From JABSSA01 sp039984715 (lineage in GTDB: Bacteria; Pseudomonadota; Alphaproteobacteria; Rhodobacterales; Rhodobacteraceae): DNA of 64,000 bases. The stretch covers positions 567,891 to 631,890 of the forward strand of contig JBDWUA010000004.1 in assembly GCA_039984715.1 (NCBI GenBank), written 5' to 3'. The notes under the pieces were generated by a model, which was not told the origin of the DNA, did no database searches, and was given only the letters and a program-made list of their open reading frames with translations. A program made the position numbers and the translations under genes. Positions 8,274 through 16,445 of the stretch are shown one piece after another (within the stretch, counting starts at the first letter, position 1; the number at the start of each line of letters is the position of its first letter).

Positions 8274-9479
8274 TTACTCCTGCACTGCGGCAATCGCATC
8301 CGCCGTTTTGATAAGGTCTTTCAGTCGCGCATCGGACCCGCTGGTTGCAAAGGCCAGCCGTTCCTGAACACGCTTCGTTGCTTTGGAAAACCGCACCCAC
8401 TGCGCCTTTAGGAACGCGCTTTTGCCGGTCTCTTGGATGTATTCGGTGCTAGATCGGCTCACTTGGCCAATTCCGCTCATCTTTTCCAGACAATCGGCCC
8501 AGCTTAGATAAAGACCGCGTTGGCTGCGCCAGTTGCTTTGCAGTTTTTCGGCGTTGATCAATCCCAACTCGTTGTTGTCGATCAAGGACTGGCAATCACC
8601 CAATTGAACATAAAGAATGGACAGATTGGCAAAGACGCGCGTCACCGGCAACTTGGTCTGAGCCTCATCCTGAAAATCCAACCTCTGCAGCATGTCGTCG
8701 CCCAATTGCGCCGCAAGGGTCGCGACCGTGTTGGTGCGATTTATCGACATCTCCAAATCGTCAGCGCCTAAAAAGGATTCCAGCAATTCCAACTGAACAC
8801 GCCAACGCGAGTCCAGTTCAAGCTGATCGAACCCGCCCAATGCTTGGATATCTTCGCGCGTTGTGAGCAGCCCGTTAAAGTTCTGTCCCTGTTTTAACGC
8901 GGTCTTGGTCACTTTCACGGCCAGCAAAAAGTTATCAAGCTTGGGATCGGTGGAAACGGCACTGGCGGCCGCATTGGCGGCGCGTTCATAAACCTCGGCT
9001 GTGCGATCCGATTGACGCAGGATTTGATTGACTTCGACTCGGTACACTTCGGCCAAGTAAGAACGCTTTTTCAGATCAACCGGCATGTCGATTTCCGGCT
9101 TCAACGCGTCACTGTTGATTCGGCGTATGCGATTGCCAACTTTTCCATCTGGGCGGACCGGCATGTATCCATTGGCGCGACCAACAACCATGACGTAATT
9201 GTTTTTGACCTTGTCGACGCCGAAACGTTCGGAAAACTTATAGTCACCGTCCAATTCGCCTTCGTCCTCATCAAGGATGAATTCTTCGGTTGGGTGCTCA
9301 ACGTTTTCAGTTAAGATATAAATATCGACGCGCGGTCCCTCAAAGGATGGGGTATCCGCACCTTGTTCCCTTAATTGCCCAACAATTTTAACAGCTTGCT
9401 GGGCATTTACCTTGCTGGTCAATGCAGTTGTCATGGCACCCGTCAGCACAAGCAAACAGATCAGCCACGGCATCCGCAT
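8274..9479 (-). CDS. Exported 401-residue protein of unknown function
   Basis: A signal peptide (WLICLLVLTGAMTTALTS, probable cleavage after VNA) is followed by a segment of about 90 residues rich in short strands and acidic residues (EEFILDEDEGELDGDYKF), suggesting a beta-sandwich of the carboxypeptidase-regulatory or CNA-B sort. The remaining ~280 residues are alpha-helical with many Leu/Gln/Glu, resembling helical-repeat proteins, with only two cysteines. I do not recognise a family. GGGAGG lies before the ATG. Its 5' end overlaps the small Cys-rich gene by 19 nt, which ties the two together. Confidence 0.7.
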   Translation of the reverse strand: MRMPWLICLLVLTGAMTTALTSKVNAQQAVKIVGQLREQGADTPSFEGPRVDIYILTENVEHPTEEFILDEDEGELDGDYKFSERFGVDKVKNNYVMVVGRANGYMPVRPDGKVGNRIRRINSDALKPEIDMPVDLKKRSYLAEVYRVEVNQILRQSDRTAEVYERAANAAASAVSTDPKLDNFLLAVKVTKTALKQGQNFNGLLTTREDIQALGGFDQLELDSRWRVQLELLESFLGADDLEMSINRTNTVATLAAQLGDDMLQRLDFQDEAQTKLPVTRVFANLSILYVQLGDCQSLIDNNELGLINAEKLQSNWRSQRGLYLSWADCLEKMSGIGQVSRSSTEYIQETGKSAFLKAQWVRFSKATKRVQERLAFATSGSDARLKDLIKTADAIAAVQE

Positions 9480-9682
9480 CCCTTGACCCTCCCGCTGCGG
9501 TCACGTGATTTGGCGCAGCAATTGGTGCCATTACTCATTGCACAGCAATATAAACGATTGCTGTTCGCAACCGAGTACAAATGAGACTGACTTTGACAGA
9601 TATCGACACTAGAATATTCGGGTTGATCTGTACCCGATGACAGAATTGCCGCAAAAATCGCTGCGAAGGCTTCACTGCGCAT
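9461..9682 (-). CDS. 73-residue Cys-rich small protein heading the secreted operon
   Basis: ATG at 9682 is preceded by GGAGG with ideal spacing, so I choose it over a longer upstream extension. The N-terminus (EAFAAIFAAILSS) is mildly hydrophobic and could be a weak signal sequence. The rest is Ser/Asn-rich with seven cysteines, mostly paired (DICQ, LYCCAM, NCCAK, GCGC), which suggests metal binding or disulfides. Upstream the minus strand is AT-rich, with GCTATAAG as a possible -10 element. First gene of the operon. Function unknown. Confidence 0.55.
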   Translation of the reverse strand: MRSEAFAAIFAAILSSGTDQPEYSSVDICQSQSHLYSVANSNRLYCCAMSNGTNCCAKSRDRSGRVKGCGCRG

Positions 9683-9842
9683 TGCACGTCCTCCAAATAA
9701 AAAAACTTTAATTAATCTACTACTTATAGCAGAATTTTTCCCGCTTTGGAAGAATGTCCGCAAATCCAGTGTTTTGGTTTGATGCTTGGATTGGCGTTTG
9801 GGCCGTATTGCCCCTGCTGCAGGCATGGCCTAAATCAGGGGC

Positions 9843-10367
9843 ATGAAATTGCCCATTCTTTTGCATCCCGACCCGAGATTGAAAAAAGTCACAGCCCCTG
9901 TGGCAGACTTAAGCGATGAGTTGCGCGCCCTTGCCGACAACATGCTTGAAACAATGTATGACGCGCCGGGCATTGGGTTGGCCGCGCCTCAGGTGGGCGT
10001 GTTAAGCCGCCTGATCGTGCTGGATTGCGTGAAGGACGACAATGAAACGCCGCGCCCGGTGATCATGTTCAATCCGCGTATTCTGTCAGGGTCCGATGAC
10101 CTAAACACCTATGAAGAAGGCTGTTTGTCCATTCCCGAACAATATGCAGATGTCACGCGCCCGGCAGAGGTTGCCGTGGAATGGATCGACCGCGATGGCA
10201 AGACACAGCAAGAAACCTTTGACGGTCTTTGGGCGACCTGTGTTCAACACGAAATCGACCATCTGGATGGCAAATTGTTCATCGACCATCTCAAGCCTAT
10301 GAAACGTCAGTTGATCACGCGCAAAGCCGTGAAGTTCAAGAAAGAGCGGGCCAGAGAAAAGGCATGA
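9843..10367 (+). CDS. def: Peptide deformylase
   Basis: Removes the formyl group from N-terminal formylmethionine. All three catalytic motifs are intact in the 174-residue protein: GIGLAAPQ (43-50), EEGCLS with the metal ligand C94, and QHEIDHLDG with H136, E137 and H140. ATG at 9843. It is the first gene of a cluster of deformylase paralogues leading to fmt, which supplies the formyl group; the whole cluster is tightly overlapping. Confidence 0.97.
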   Translation: MKLPILLHPDPRLKKVTAPVADLSDELRALADNMLETMYDAPGIGLAAPQVGVLSRLIVLDCVKDDNETPRPVIMFNPRILSGSDDLNTYEEGCLSIPEQYADVTRPAEVAVEWIDRDGKTQQETFDGLWATCVQHEIDHLDGKLFIDHLKPMKRQLITRKAVKFKKERAREKA

Positions 10368-10747
10368 CCCTGAATGTGCGTCACCACGGCATCATCCTTG
10401 GGACAAAGCGTTTTGACGACTGCGTTGCCTTTTACAAAGACGTGCTTGGATTGCCTGAATGGTATCGCAAAGACGGGCTTGTCTGTCTGCGGTTTGGATC
10501 TGGATATCTGATGATTGAACAGGGCGGCGTGGCGCGCGAGGGCCGCAAACCCAATTCGGAAAACCCGACCATGTTGCGGTTCAATGTCGATGATGTTGCA
10601 CAGGCTGCGGACATGTTGCGTGACAAAGGTTTGACCGTTGATGTGCGCGTCTTTGACTGGGGCACAGTTGGCACATTCATTGATCCAGACGGAAACGCCT
10701 GTGAATTAAAGAACGCAGATGATCCATTTTTCGCGGACCCGTCATGA
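10364..10747 (+). CDS. VOC-family (glyoxalase-like) protein
   Basis: A 127-residue vicinal-oxygen-chelate protein with two beta-alpha-beta-beta-beta halves: HHGIILGTKRFDDCVAFYKDVLGLPEW at the start, MLRFNVDDVAQAADMLRDKG and FIDPDGNACELK at the end. The Glu of CELK is a likely metal ligand. ATG at 10364 overlaps the def stop (ATGA) and its own stop overlaps def2. Position inside the deformylase cluster is unexplained; it may simply be co-transcribed. Substrate unknown. Confidence 0.8.
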   Translation: MTLNVRHHGIILGTKRFDDCVAFYKDVLGLPEWYRKDGLVCLRFGSGYLMIEQGGVAREGRKPNSENPTMLRFNVDDVAQAADMLRDKGLTVDVRVFDWGTVGTFIDPDGNACELKNADDPFFADPS

Positions 10748-11238
10748 CAATACGACCGATCCTGAAATGGCCAAATGATGCGCTTCGGATGACATGTGCC
10801 GCGATTCAAAACGTCGACGACGTGCGTGACTTGGCGAATGACATGCTTGAAACCATGTATGACGCACCGGGGCGCGGCTTGGCGGCACCTCAAATCGGCG
10901 TTGATGCGCGGCTATTCGTGATGGATGCCGCATGGAAAACCGGGGACCCTGCGCCGTGGGTGTGCATCAATCCTACGCTCCACCACATTCAGGACGACAT
11001 CATCCCAAGCGAAGAAGGATGCCTGTCTTTGCCAAACGTCACCGCCGTGGTGCAACGGTCGAAAACCATCCGCATGGAATATACCGATTTGACCGGACAG
11101 CAGCACGACGTGGTTCTAACCGGGTTTGAGGCATTATGCGCCCAACACGAGGTGGATCACCTTGACGGTGTGCTGATCTTTGATCACTTGGATGACACCG
11201 CGCGCGAAACGTTTTTCTCAGACTACGGGACCGTTTGA
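10744..11238 (+). CDS. Peptide deformylase paralogue 2, motifs intact
   Basis: A 164-residue deformylase-fold protein. Metal-binding residues are retained: C93 in EEGCLS, H135-E136-x-x-H139 in QHEVDHLDG. Motif 1 reads GRGLAAPQ, with Arg at the usual Ile/Val position beside the S1' pocket, so substrate preference may differ from the neighbouring def. ATG overlaps the VOC gene stop by 4 nt. Probably active, but the in vivo role beside a canonical Def is unknown. Confidence 0.88.
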   Translation: MTIRPILKWPNDALRMTCAAIQNVDDVRDLANDMLETMYDAPGRGLAAPQIGVDARLFVMDAAWKTGDPAPWVCINPTLHHIQDDIIPSEEGCLSLPNVTAVVQRSKTIRMEYTDLTGQQHDVVLTGFEALCAQHEVDHLDGVLIFDHLDDTARETFFSDYGTV

Positions 11239-11239
11239 A

Positions 11240-11737
11240 ATGACCATCCGCCCCTTTGTGATGTGGCCTGACCAGCGTTTGCGCACGGCCGTTCCAGAAG
11301 TGTCAAAGATCACCGACGACATACGTCAAATCTGGGTGGACATGGTCGAAACCATGGATGCCATGCCAGGTCTTGGACTGGCGGCTGTGCAAATCGGCGT
11401 CATGCACCAATTGGCTGTTGTCGATGTCACATCCGACCGGACACGCCGCATCTTGTTGGCGAACCCTAAACTGCTGGACCGGTCCGCTGAAACCCAAACG
11501 GATGCCGAAGGAAGTCCCTGTTTGCCGGGTATATCGGCCAAGATCACCCGACCTCAAACCGCATCGGTGCAATTCCTGAATGATCAGGGCGTCATTGAAC
11601 GACGCGACTTTGAAGGACTTGAGGCGCGATCTGTCCTGCATCAAATCGACCACCTGAACGGTCGGATGTTTTTTGATAACCTCAGCAAGGTCAAACGCGA
11701 TATGTTTTTGCGAAAAGCCAAGAAAGCAAAGGGCTGA
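11240..11737 (+). CDS. Deformylase-like paralogue 3, catalytic residue lost
   Basis: A 165-residue protein clearly homologous to the previous two: MTIRPFVMWPDQRLR matches the start of def2. Motif 1 is GLGLAAVQ, motif 2 is altered to AEGSPCLPG, where the EGCLS spacing is broken, and motif 3 is LHQIDHLNG, where Gln135 replaces the catalytic Glu. Enzymatic activity is therefore doubtful; a binding or regulatory role is possible. ATG at 11240, 1 nt after the def2 stop. Comparable third copies are, as I recall, common in Rhodobacteraceae annotations. Confidence 0.87.
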   Translation: MTIRPFVMWPDQRLRTAVPEVSKITDDIRQIWVDMVETMDAMPGLGLAAVQIGVMHQLAVVDVTSDRTRRILLANPKLLDRSAETQTDAEGSPCLPGISAKITRPQTASVQFLNDQGVIERRDFEGLEARSVLHQIDHLNGRMFFDNLSKVKRDMFLRKAKKAKG

Positions 11738-11738
11738 T

Positions 11739-12656
11739 ATGCGTATCATTTTTATGGGCACACCGGATTTTTCAGTGCCCGCGCTGGATGCATTGGTGGA
11801 TGCTGGTCACGACATCGCATGTGTGTATTCGCAACCCCCACGTCCCGCCGGGCGCGGTAAGAAAGACCGCCCAAGTCCCGTGCATGTGCGCGCAGATGCT
11901 TTAGGCATACCCGTGCGCCATCCCGTCAGCCTGCGAAACCCAGAGGCGCAGGGCGACTTTGCCGCGCTGAATGCTGATGTGGCGGTCGTCGTTGCTTATG
12001 GCTTGATCTTGCCCCAACCGATTTTGGACGCACCATCTCGTGGGTGCTTGAATATCCACGCGTCGGTGTTGCCGCGCTGGCGTGGTGCTGCGCCGATCCA
12101 CAGGGCCATTATGGCCGGGGACGCGGAAACAGGCGTGTGCATCATGCAGATGGAGGCAGGCCTAGACACCGGCCCGGTCCTGTTGTGCGAAACGCTGCAA
12201 ATATTTGATGCGGACACAACCGGCGGCTTGCATGATCGCCTCAGCCAGCTGGGCTCGCAGATGATCGTGCAAACGCTGACGCAACTGGACGCGCTTGTAC
12301 CGCAGATACAGCCAGACACCGGCGTGACCTATGCCGCCAAAATCGACAAAGCCGAAGCTGCCATCGATTGGACCCGTCCCGCCGCCGAAGTTGATCGCGC
12401 AATCCGAGGTTTGTCGCCGTTTCCCGGTGCTTGGTTTGTCCATCAGGGCACGCGGATCAAGGTGTTGATGTCCGAACTGTCCCAAGGGCAGGGGCCGGCG
12501 GGCCATGTCTTGAACGACGATCTGGTTGTGGCCTGTGGCACAGGTGCGGTGAAACTGACCCGCTTGCAACGGGCAGGAAAAGGCGCGCAAGATGCAACAG
12601 ACTTCCTGCACGGCAATCCCTTGCCCACAGGCACAGTGTTTTCATCAGGAGATTAG
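11739..12656 (+). CDS. fmt: Methionyl-tRNA formyltransferase
   Basis: Transfers a formyl group from 10-formyl-THF to Met-tRNA(fMet). The 305-residue protein starts MRIIFMGTPDFSVPALDAL, has the THF-binding signature ILPQPILDAP...LNIHASVLPRWRGAAPI and the catalytic Asn/His/Asp set in that region, and the C-terminal OB-like domain with INWTRPA-type IDWTRPAAEVDRAIRGLSPFPGAWF. The start at 11739 sits 1 nt after the stop of the deformylase-like gene, so it is coupled to it. Confidence 0.97.
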   Translation: MRIIFMGTPDFSVPALDALVDAGHDIACVYSQPPRPAGRGKKDRPSPVHVRADALGIPVRHPVSLRNPEAQGDFAALNADVAVVVAYGLILPQPILDAPSRGCLNIHASVLPRWRGAAPIHRAIMAGDAETGVCIMQMEAGLDTGPVLLCETLQIFDADTTGGLHDRLSQLGSQMIVQTLTQLDALVPQIQPDTGVTYAAKIDKAEAAIDWTRPAAEVDRAIRGLSPFPGAWFVHQGTRIKVLMSELSQGQGPAGHVLNDDLVVACGTGAVKLTRLQRAGKGAQDATDFLHGNPLPTGTVFSSGD

Positions 12657-12659
12657 ACA

Positions 12660-12899
12660 ATGTTTCCCACAATGATCGGCACAGTCGTTATCGCGGGTAT
12701 CGTTGGATACATCTCCGAACGCTCAAAATTCACGCGCAACGGTGTCCTTCAATCAATCATCATCTGCGTAGGCGGCGCGTTTTTGTTCTATTTCGTGCGG
12801 CTGATGTTCGGCTTTGGCTTTTCAAGCCCAGGCTTGAACGCAATCGCAGCATCTATCGGCGCATTGATTATTGTTCCAACACATTGGCGTCGGAAGTAA
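12660..12899 (+). CDS. Small membrane protein, GlsB/YeaQ/YmgE-like
   Basis: A 79-residue protein with three hydrophobic helices: TMIGTVVIAGIVGYI, SIIICVGGAFLFYFVRLMF and NAIAASIGALIIVP, ending in basic residues. The pattern resembles transglycosylase-associated (GlsB/YeaQ/YmgE) stress proteins, though Gly motifs are fewer. It begins 3 nt after the fmt stop, with AGGAG upstream (in ATCAGGAGATTAG). Function unknown. Confidence 0.6.
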   Translation: MFPTMIGTVVIAGIVGYISERSKFTRNGVLQSIIICVGGAFLFYFVRLMFGFGFSSPGLNAIAASIGALIIVPTHWRRK

Positions 12900-12986
12900 C
12901 GCAAAACCGTCTGATGAGCGGCTTACGGTGAATGTCTGCTGCGAGCCCACATCACCTGTATTCTTCAGTGTAGCGAATGTCGCTTG

Positions 12987-13604
12987 CTAGGAAACTGACG
13001 ACCATTGAAGTCTGGCTTCTTCTAAATACCAATCAAACGTGTCGGTGACCCAAAGAAGATCGGCCTTATAGCTAGGAATGCCGAAATGACGACGTGGATG
13101 TGCTAAGTCCAATGCCTTTTCCGTCCATTCCTTGAACCCAAAGCGGTCCTCAACTAGCCCAGAACCTTCGAAACACTCAAAGACTCTTTTCATTGTTGTT
13201 GGATGTCCCAACTGACCGTTCTGCTTATACACAAGAAAAATAGCTTCCAAGGAGTGTCCCAAGGAGGGGTAGGTGCCAAGCGAAGGTTCGAAATCCTCTG
13301 AAATTTCAAACTGATCGCTCGATACCAGGAGCTTGCAGGCATTAGAAGGACAACCGGGGTCAATTGCGAACCCGCATTCAATTAAAGTGGCGGCTGCTGC
13401 TTCATATGCCGATACCGCATAATTAAGCAACACAGTGTCGGCCATCACAATTCCATCAGTTGGCAAAACAACTTTCGGTAACAGGTCATTAGTGTCAAAT
13501 CTGTTCCGAGATGCGAGTAGTGTTTGGGAATGGTATCTGCAGAGTTCTACCATCAATTCGCGTTCGGCTTTGGTCCAAATCTCACGTTTCATCGGTGTTC
13601 CCAT
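12987..13604 (-). CDS. Hypothetical 205-residue cytoplasmic protein
   Basis: The frame has a natural-looking composition, with alternating helix-like segments (WTKAERELMVELCRYHSQTLL, VLLNYAVSAYEAAAATLIECG) and no signal peptide or membrane segment. No family recognised. Two Met candidates (13604, 13592) lie at the start, both with weak Shine-Dalgarno sequences. Its codon use is less GC-biased than its neighbours. It may be co-transcribed with the small ORF at 13611-13907 just upstream, the two forming an islet between fmt and tetR. Confidence 0.55.
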   Translation of the reverse strand: MGTPMKREIWTKAERELMVELCRYHSQTLLASRNRFDTNDLLPKVVLPTDGIVMADTVLLNYAVSAYEAAAATLIECGFAIDPGCPSNACKLLVSSDQFEISEDFEPSLGTYPSLGHSLEAIFLVYKQNGQLGHPTTMKRVFECFEGSGLVEDRFGFKEWTEKALDLAHPRRHFGIPSYKADLLWVTDTFDWYLEEARLQWSSVS

Positions 13605-13610
13605 AGTGAT

Positions 13611-13907
13611 CTAGTCGGTATTCAGACCTAACAAGCAGACCATTATATCAAGAAGGTCAAGGTCCGCTAAGTCCCGCTCAGCTGACATTGAAGCTAGCGA
13701 AGACGATAGGTTGATTTGGATCGGGATTACTTGACGGTCTGGCCAAAGTCGAACCCGCCAATTACCTAGCCCATTAAGTGGGTTTACCCTTCCCGCATCA
13801 CGCCAAAATTCTGTGCTTTTCACGCACGAGCACACGAAATACGTGTATTGCGGCGGTTTGCCCGTTGCAAGATGCCCTTCGGCTTCGTATTTTCTGCAGT
13901 GCAGCAA
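13611..13907 (-). CDS. Possible 98-residue protein, start uncertain
   Basis: The frame starts only at TTG 13907; no ATG exists in its first half. The C-terminal part (SSSLASMSAERDLADLDLLDIMVC) looks like real protein, the N-terminal part less so. It stops 6 nt before the ATG of the 205-residue hypothetical gene, which favours a real two-gene unit. It could be the 3' remnant of a longer gene cut off when the tetR-side sequence arrived. Its 5' end lies 14 nt from the divergent tetR start. Confidence 0.35.
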   Translation of the reverse strand: MLHCRKYEAEGHLATGKPPQYTYFVCSCVKSTEFWRDAGRVNPLNGLGNWRVRLWPDRQVIPIQINLSSSLASMSAERDLADLDLLDIMVCLLGLNTD

Positions 13908-13921
13908 CAGGAGCCAAGATT

Positions 13922-14446
13922 ATGGCCAAGCACACATTGACACCCGCCGCATGGATTGAAGCCGGGCTTTCGCAATTGACGACGGATGGACCGCAGGCAC
14001 TTCGTGCAGAACCATTGGCGCGGTTTTTAAAGACGACCAAAGGGTCATTTTACTGGCATTTCAAGGATGTACCCGCGTTTCACGACGCCTTGCTGGCCCA
14101 TTGGAAAGAGGGTGCATTGACGGCTGCGGGGGCCCTAAAGGACGCAGACGGGTCCGCAGCGGAACGGCTTATTCAATTGGGTCAAACCGTCCAAAGTGAT
14201 TCTGCAGATGCAGCATTGCGGGCATGGGGCCAGTCAAACCCGTTGGTTGCGCAGTCTGTGGCGGATGTTGACACCGCGCGTATGGCATATTTGGGTGCTC
14301 TTATGACCGAGATGGGCACGTCTAATGATGATTTTGCCAAGGCGGCGTATGGCGCTTTGGTTGGGTTGCGTCAGATGAAGATGGAAGACGGCGACGCCTT
14401 GGTTGCGTATGCGTCGCTTATTGATCTGGTTCTGGCACTGCAGTAA
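13922..14446 (+). CDS. TetR-family transcriptional regulator
   Basis: A 174-residue TetR protein. The N-terminal helix-turn-helix is seen in AWIEAGLSQLTTDGPQALRAEPLARFLKTTKGSFYWHFKD, the last part being the typical recognition-helix signature. The C-terminal ligand domain is helical and Ala-rich. ATG at 13922 follows GGAGCC. Its 3' end overlaps recO by 29 nt tail-to-tail. The target is unknown; the divergent islet genes are candidates. Confidence 0.85.
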   Translation: MAKHTLTPAAWIEAGLSQLTTDGPQALRAEPLARFLKTTKGSFYWHFKDVPAFHDALLAHWKEGALTAAGALKDADGSAAERLIQLGQTVQSDSADAALRAWGQSNPLVAQSVADVDTARMAYLGALMTEMGTSNDDFAKAAYGALVGLRQMKMEDGDALVAYASLIDLVLALQ

Positions 14447-15161
14447 CCGCGATACGGTGTAACAACCGTGCGCGGGCTTCGGGCAAAGGGCGGTCGCCCA
14501 AATCAGCAGCAAGATGCGCGTGCAGAAAGTGTCCGGTTGTTTTGAGCCCGTCTTGGATTTCTGCATCTGAGGCGGTGCCAATGCCTAACATGACTTCGGG
14601 CAGGGGCAGCAACCGACTGGCCCATTCCCCTGCGGCGGAACGCGACACGGCGCGGCCCGATTTTGGCGACACATAAGCCAAGTCGGTGGTCGCTCCGGTG
14701 ACGGCGCATTCGGACAGATCAAGGGCATACCCCATGTCTTCGAGCAGGGCCAATTCCCATTTGAGATAAGCCAAGGACCAGATGTCGTCTTGTCCGAGCA
14801 AATCCAACACTTGCACACTGCGTTCATACAAGGCCGTGTGGACTTCGCGTTCGGGCAGACAAAATGAAAGCATTGCGGTGACGGCGTTTAAACCGGCCAA
14901 GGCCAATCGGCTGTCCATCACAAGAGCTGCGCGGCTGCGCACGGGTTCCACGGAAAATGCGCCCAAGTGGTCTTCGAGACGGGCGCGCCATGCCAGATCA
15001 AGCTGTGCGCCGGGCTGTAAGATAGGCGCGATTTTGCGGCTGGTGCCACCGCGCACAACGCCCGCGTGACGGCCATGTTCGGGGGTGAACACATCAATGA
15101 TTGCGCTGGATTCACCGTGGCGGCGACTGGACAGTAATACGCCCGTGTCCCGCCATTCCAT
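14418..15161 (-). CDS. recO: DNA repair protein RecO
   Basis: RecO works with RecF/RecR to load RecA on gapped DNA. The 247-residue protein starts MEWRDTGVLLSSRRHGESSAIIDVFTPEHGRHAGVVRGG, the OB-fold signature of RecO. Then follow the helical region (ERSVQVLDLLG, YLKWELALLEDMGYALDLSECAVTG) and a C-terminal helix bundle. The zinc-finger cysteines seen in some RecO proteins are absent, as usual in Alphaproteobacteria. Start at ATG 15161 overlaps the DUF1491 stop. Order era-DUF1491-recO is typical of Rhodobacterales. Confidence 0.92.
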   Translation of the reverse strand: MEWRDTGVLLSSRRHGESSAIIDVFTPEHGRHAGVVRGGTSRKIAPILQPGAQLDLAWRARLEDHLGAFSVEPVRSRAALVMDSRLALAGLNAVTAMLSFCLPEREVHTALYERSVQVLDLLGQDDIWSLAYLKWELALLEDMGYALDLSECAVTGATTDLAYVSPKSGRAVSRSAAGEWASRLLPLPEVMLGIGTASDAEIQDGLKTTGHFLHAHLAADLGDRPLPEARARLLHRIAVTAVPEPDQ

Positions 15162-15490
15162 CAGGCCAGACCTTCTTCGTCCAACAGATGCCGACCGGCG
15201 CGGTCTTCGACCTCGATCACCCAAATATCGGGATCAAATCCAGATTGTCGGCTTGCGGCGGCGTCCACGTCCCGGTCGGGTCCGGCGGACAGTTCGGCCC
15301 AGACACGGCCGCCTGTCTCAAGATCAAAGGTGCGTTGATACAAACACGCTTGGCCATCCAGCGTTGACAGTTTGACCAAAACCGCGCCGCCCGTGTCATC
15401 GCCATGACGCACGACAAAGGCGGGGATGTCATACATTCGCAACCGCGCCAGATACGCATCCACCCAAAATCGAGATGTCAGCCGCGCCAT
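15161..15490 (-). CDS. DUF1491 family protein
   Basis: A 109-residue protein with the DUF1491 layout: RLTSRFWVDAYLARLR at the start, a central AVLVKLSTLDGQACLYQRTFD and a C-terminal DPDIWVIEVEDRAGRHLL. Uncharacterised; found in Alphaproteobacteria next to recO and era. It lies 46 nt after the era stop, and its own stop overlaps the recO start (TGATG). Confidence 0.85.
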   Translation of the reverse strand: MARLTSRFWVDAYLARLRMYDIPAFVVRHGDDTGGAVLVKLSTLDGQACLYQRTFDLETGGRVWAELSAGPDRDVDAAASRQSGFDPDIWVIEVEDRAGRHLLDEEGLA

Positions 15491-15536
15491 GATCCGTTGT
15501 TAATCCCGCTTGTCCAATTTCGCGACCTGCGTGGCC

Positions 15537-16445
15537 TTAGCCATTGCCGTCTTTAAAATTCAGTCCCATTTCAGTGTAGCGTTCTGCCTCGTCCTGCCAA
15601 CCGGAACGTACTTTGACCTGCAAAAACAGATGGACGCGTCGGTCTAAAAAGGCCTCGAGTTCTTCGCGTGACGCTTTTGAAACCGCCTTGATGGTTTCGC
15701 CGCCCTTGCCCAGAACGATACCTTTGTGACCGTCCCGCATGACATAGATCAGCTGTTCCACGCGGGCTGATCCGTCTTTGCGTTCTTCCCAGTTTTCGGT
15801 CTCAACAGTCAATTGATAGGGCAATTCCTGATGCAACCGCAGTGTCAGCTTTTCGCGCGTCATTTCAGCGGCGATCATGCGCATGGGCAAATCAGCGATT
15901 TGATCTTCGGGGTACAACCACGGACCTGCGGGCACTTCTTTGGCCAACCATTGGCGCAGATCATCGACGCCGTGACCTTTTTCAGCCGAGATCATAAAGG
16001 TTTCGGCAAAGCTGTGACGCGCGTTCATTTTTTCGGCCAGACCCAGCAACACAGAAACATCAACACGGTCGATCTTGTTCAAGGCCAGCGCAACTTTGCG
16101 GCCTTTGCCGATCTCTTCAAGCCCATCAAGGATGCTTTCCACACCGGGTGTGATGCCGCGATGTGCCTCGATCATCAAAACGATCACATCCGCATCCGCA
16201 GCCCCGCCCCAAGCGGCAGCAACCATGGCTCGGTCCAGACGACGGCGGGGTTGGAACAAACCGGGTGTGTCCACGAAAACGATCTGGCTGTCACCCTCCA
16301 TGGCGACACCGCGTATCCGCGTGCGCGTGGTCTGAACCTTGTGTGTGACAATCGAAACCTTGGCCCCGACCATGCGATTGAGCAATGTGGATTTGCCCGC
16401 ATTGGGTTCACCAATTAACGCCACAAATCCTGCGCGCGTATTCAT
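15537..16445 (-). CDS. era: GTPase Era
   Basis: Era binds the 3' end of 16S rRNA and couples ribosome assembly to growth. The 302-residue protein has G1 GEPNAGKST (12-20), G3 DTPGLFQP, G4 NKIDRV, G5-like SAEKGHGVDDL, and the C-terminal KH domain with GKGGETIKAVSKASREELE. Length is normal. ATG overlaps the rnc stop by 4 nt, so RNase III and Era are co-translated, as in many bacteria. Confidence 0.97.
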   Translation of the reverse strand: MNTRAGFVALIGEPNAGKSTLLNRMVGAKVSIVTHKVQTTRTRIRGVAMEGDSQIVFVDTPGLFQPRRRLDRAMVAAAWGGAADADVIVLMIEAHRGITPGVESILDGLEEIGKGRKVALALNKIDRVDVSVLLGLAEKMNARHSFAETFMISAEKGHGVDDLRQWLAKEVPAGPWLYPEDQIADLPMRMIAAEMTREKLTLRLHQELPYQLTVETENWEERKDGSARVEQLIYVMRDGHKGIVLGKGGETIKAVSKASREELEAFLDRRVHLFLQVKVRSGWQDEAERYTEMGLNFKDGNG

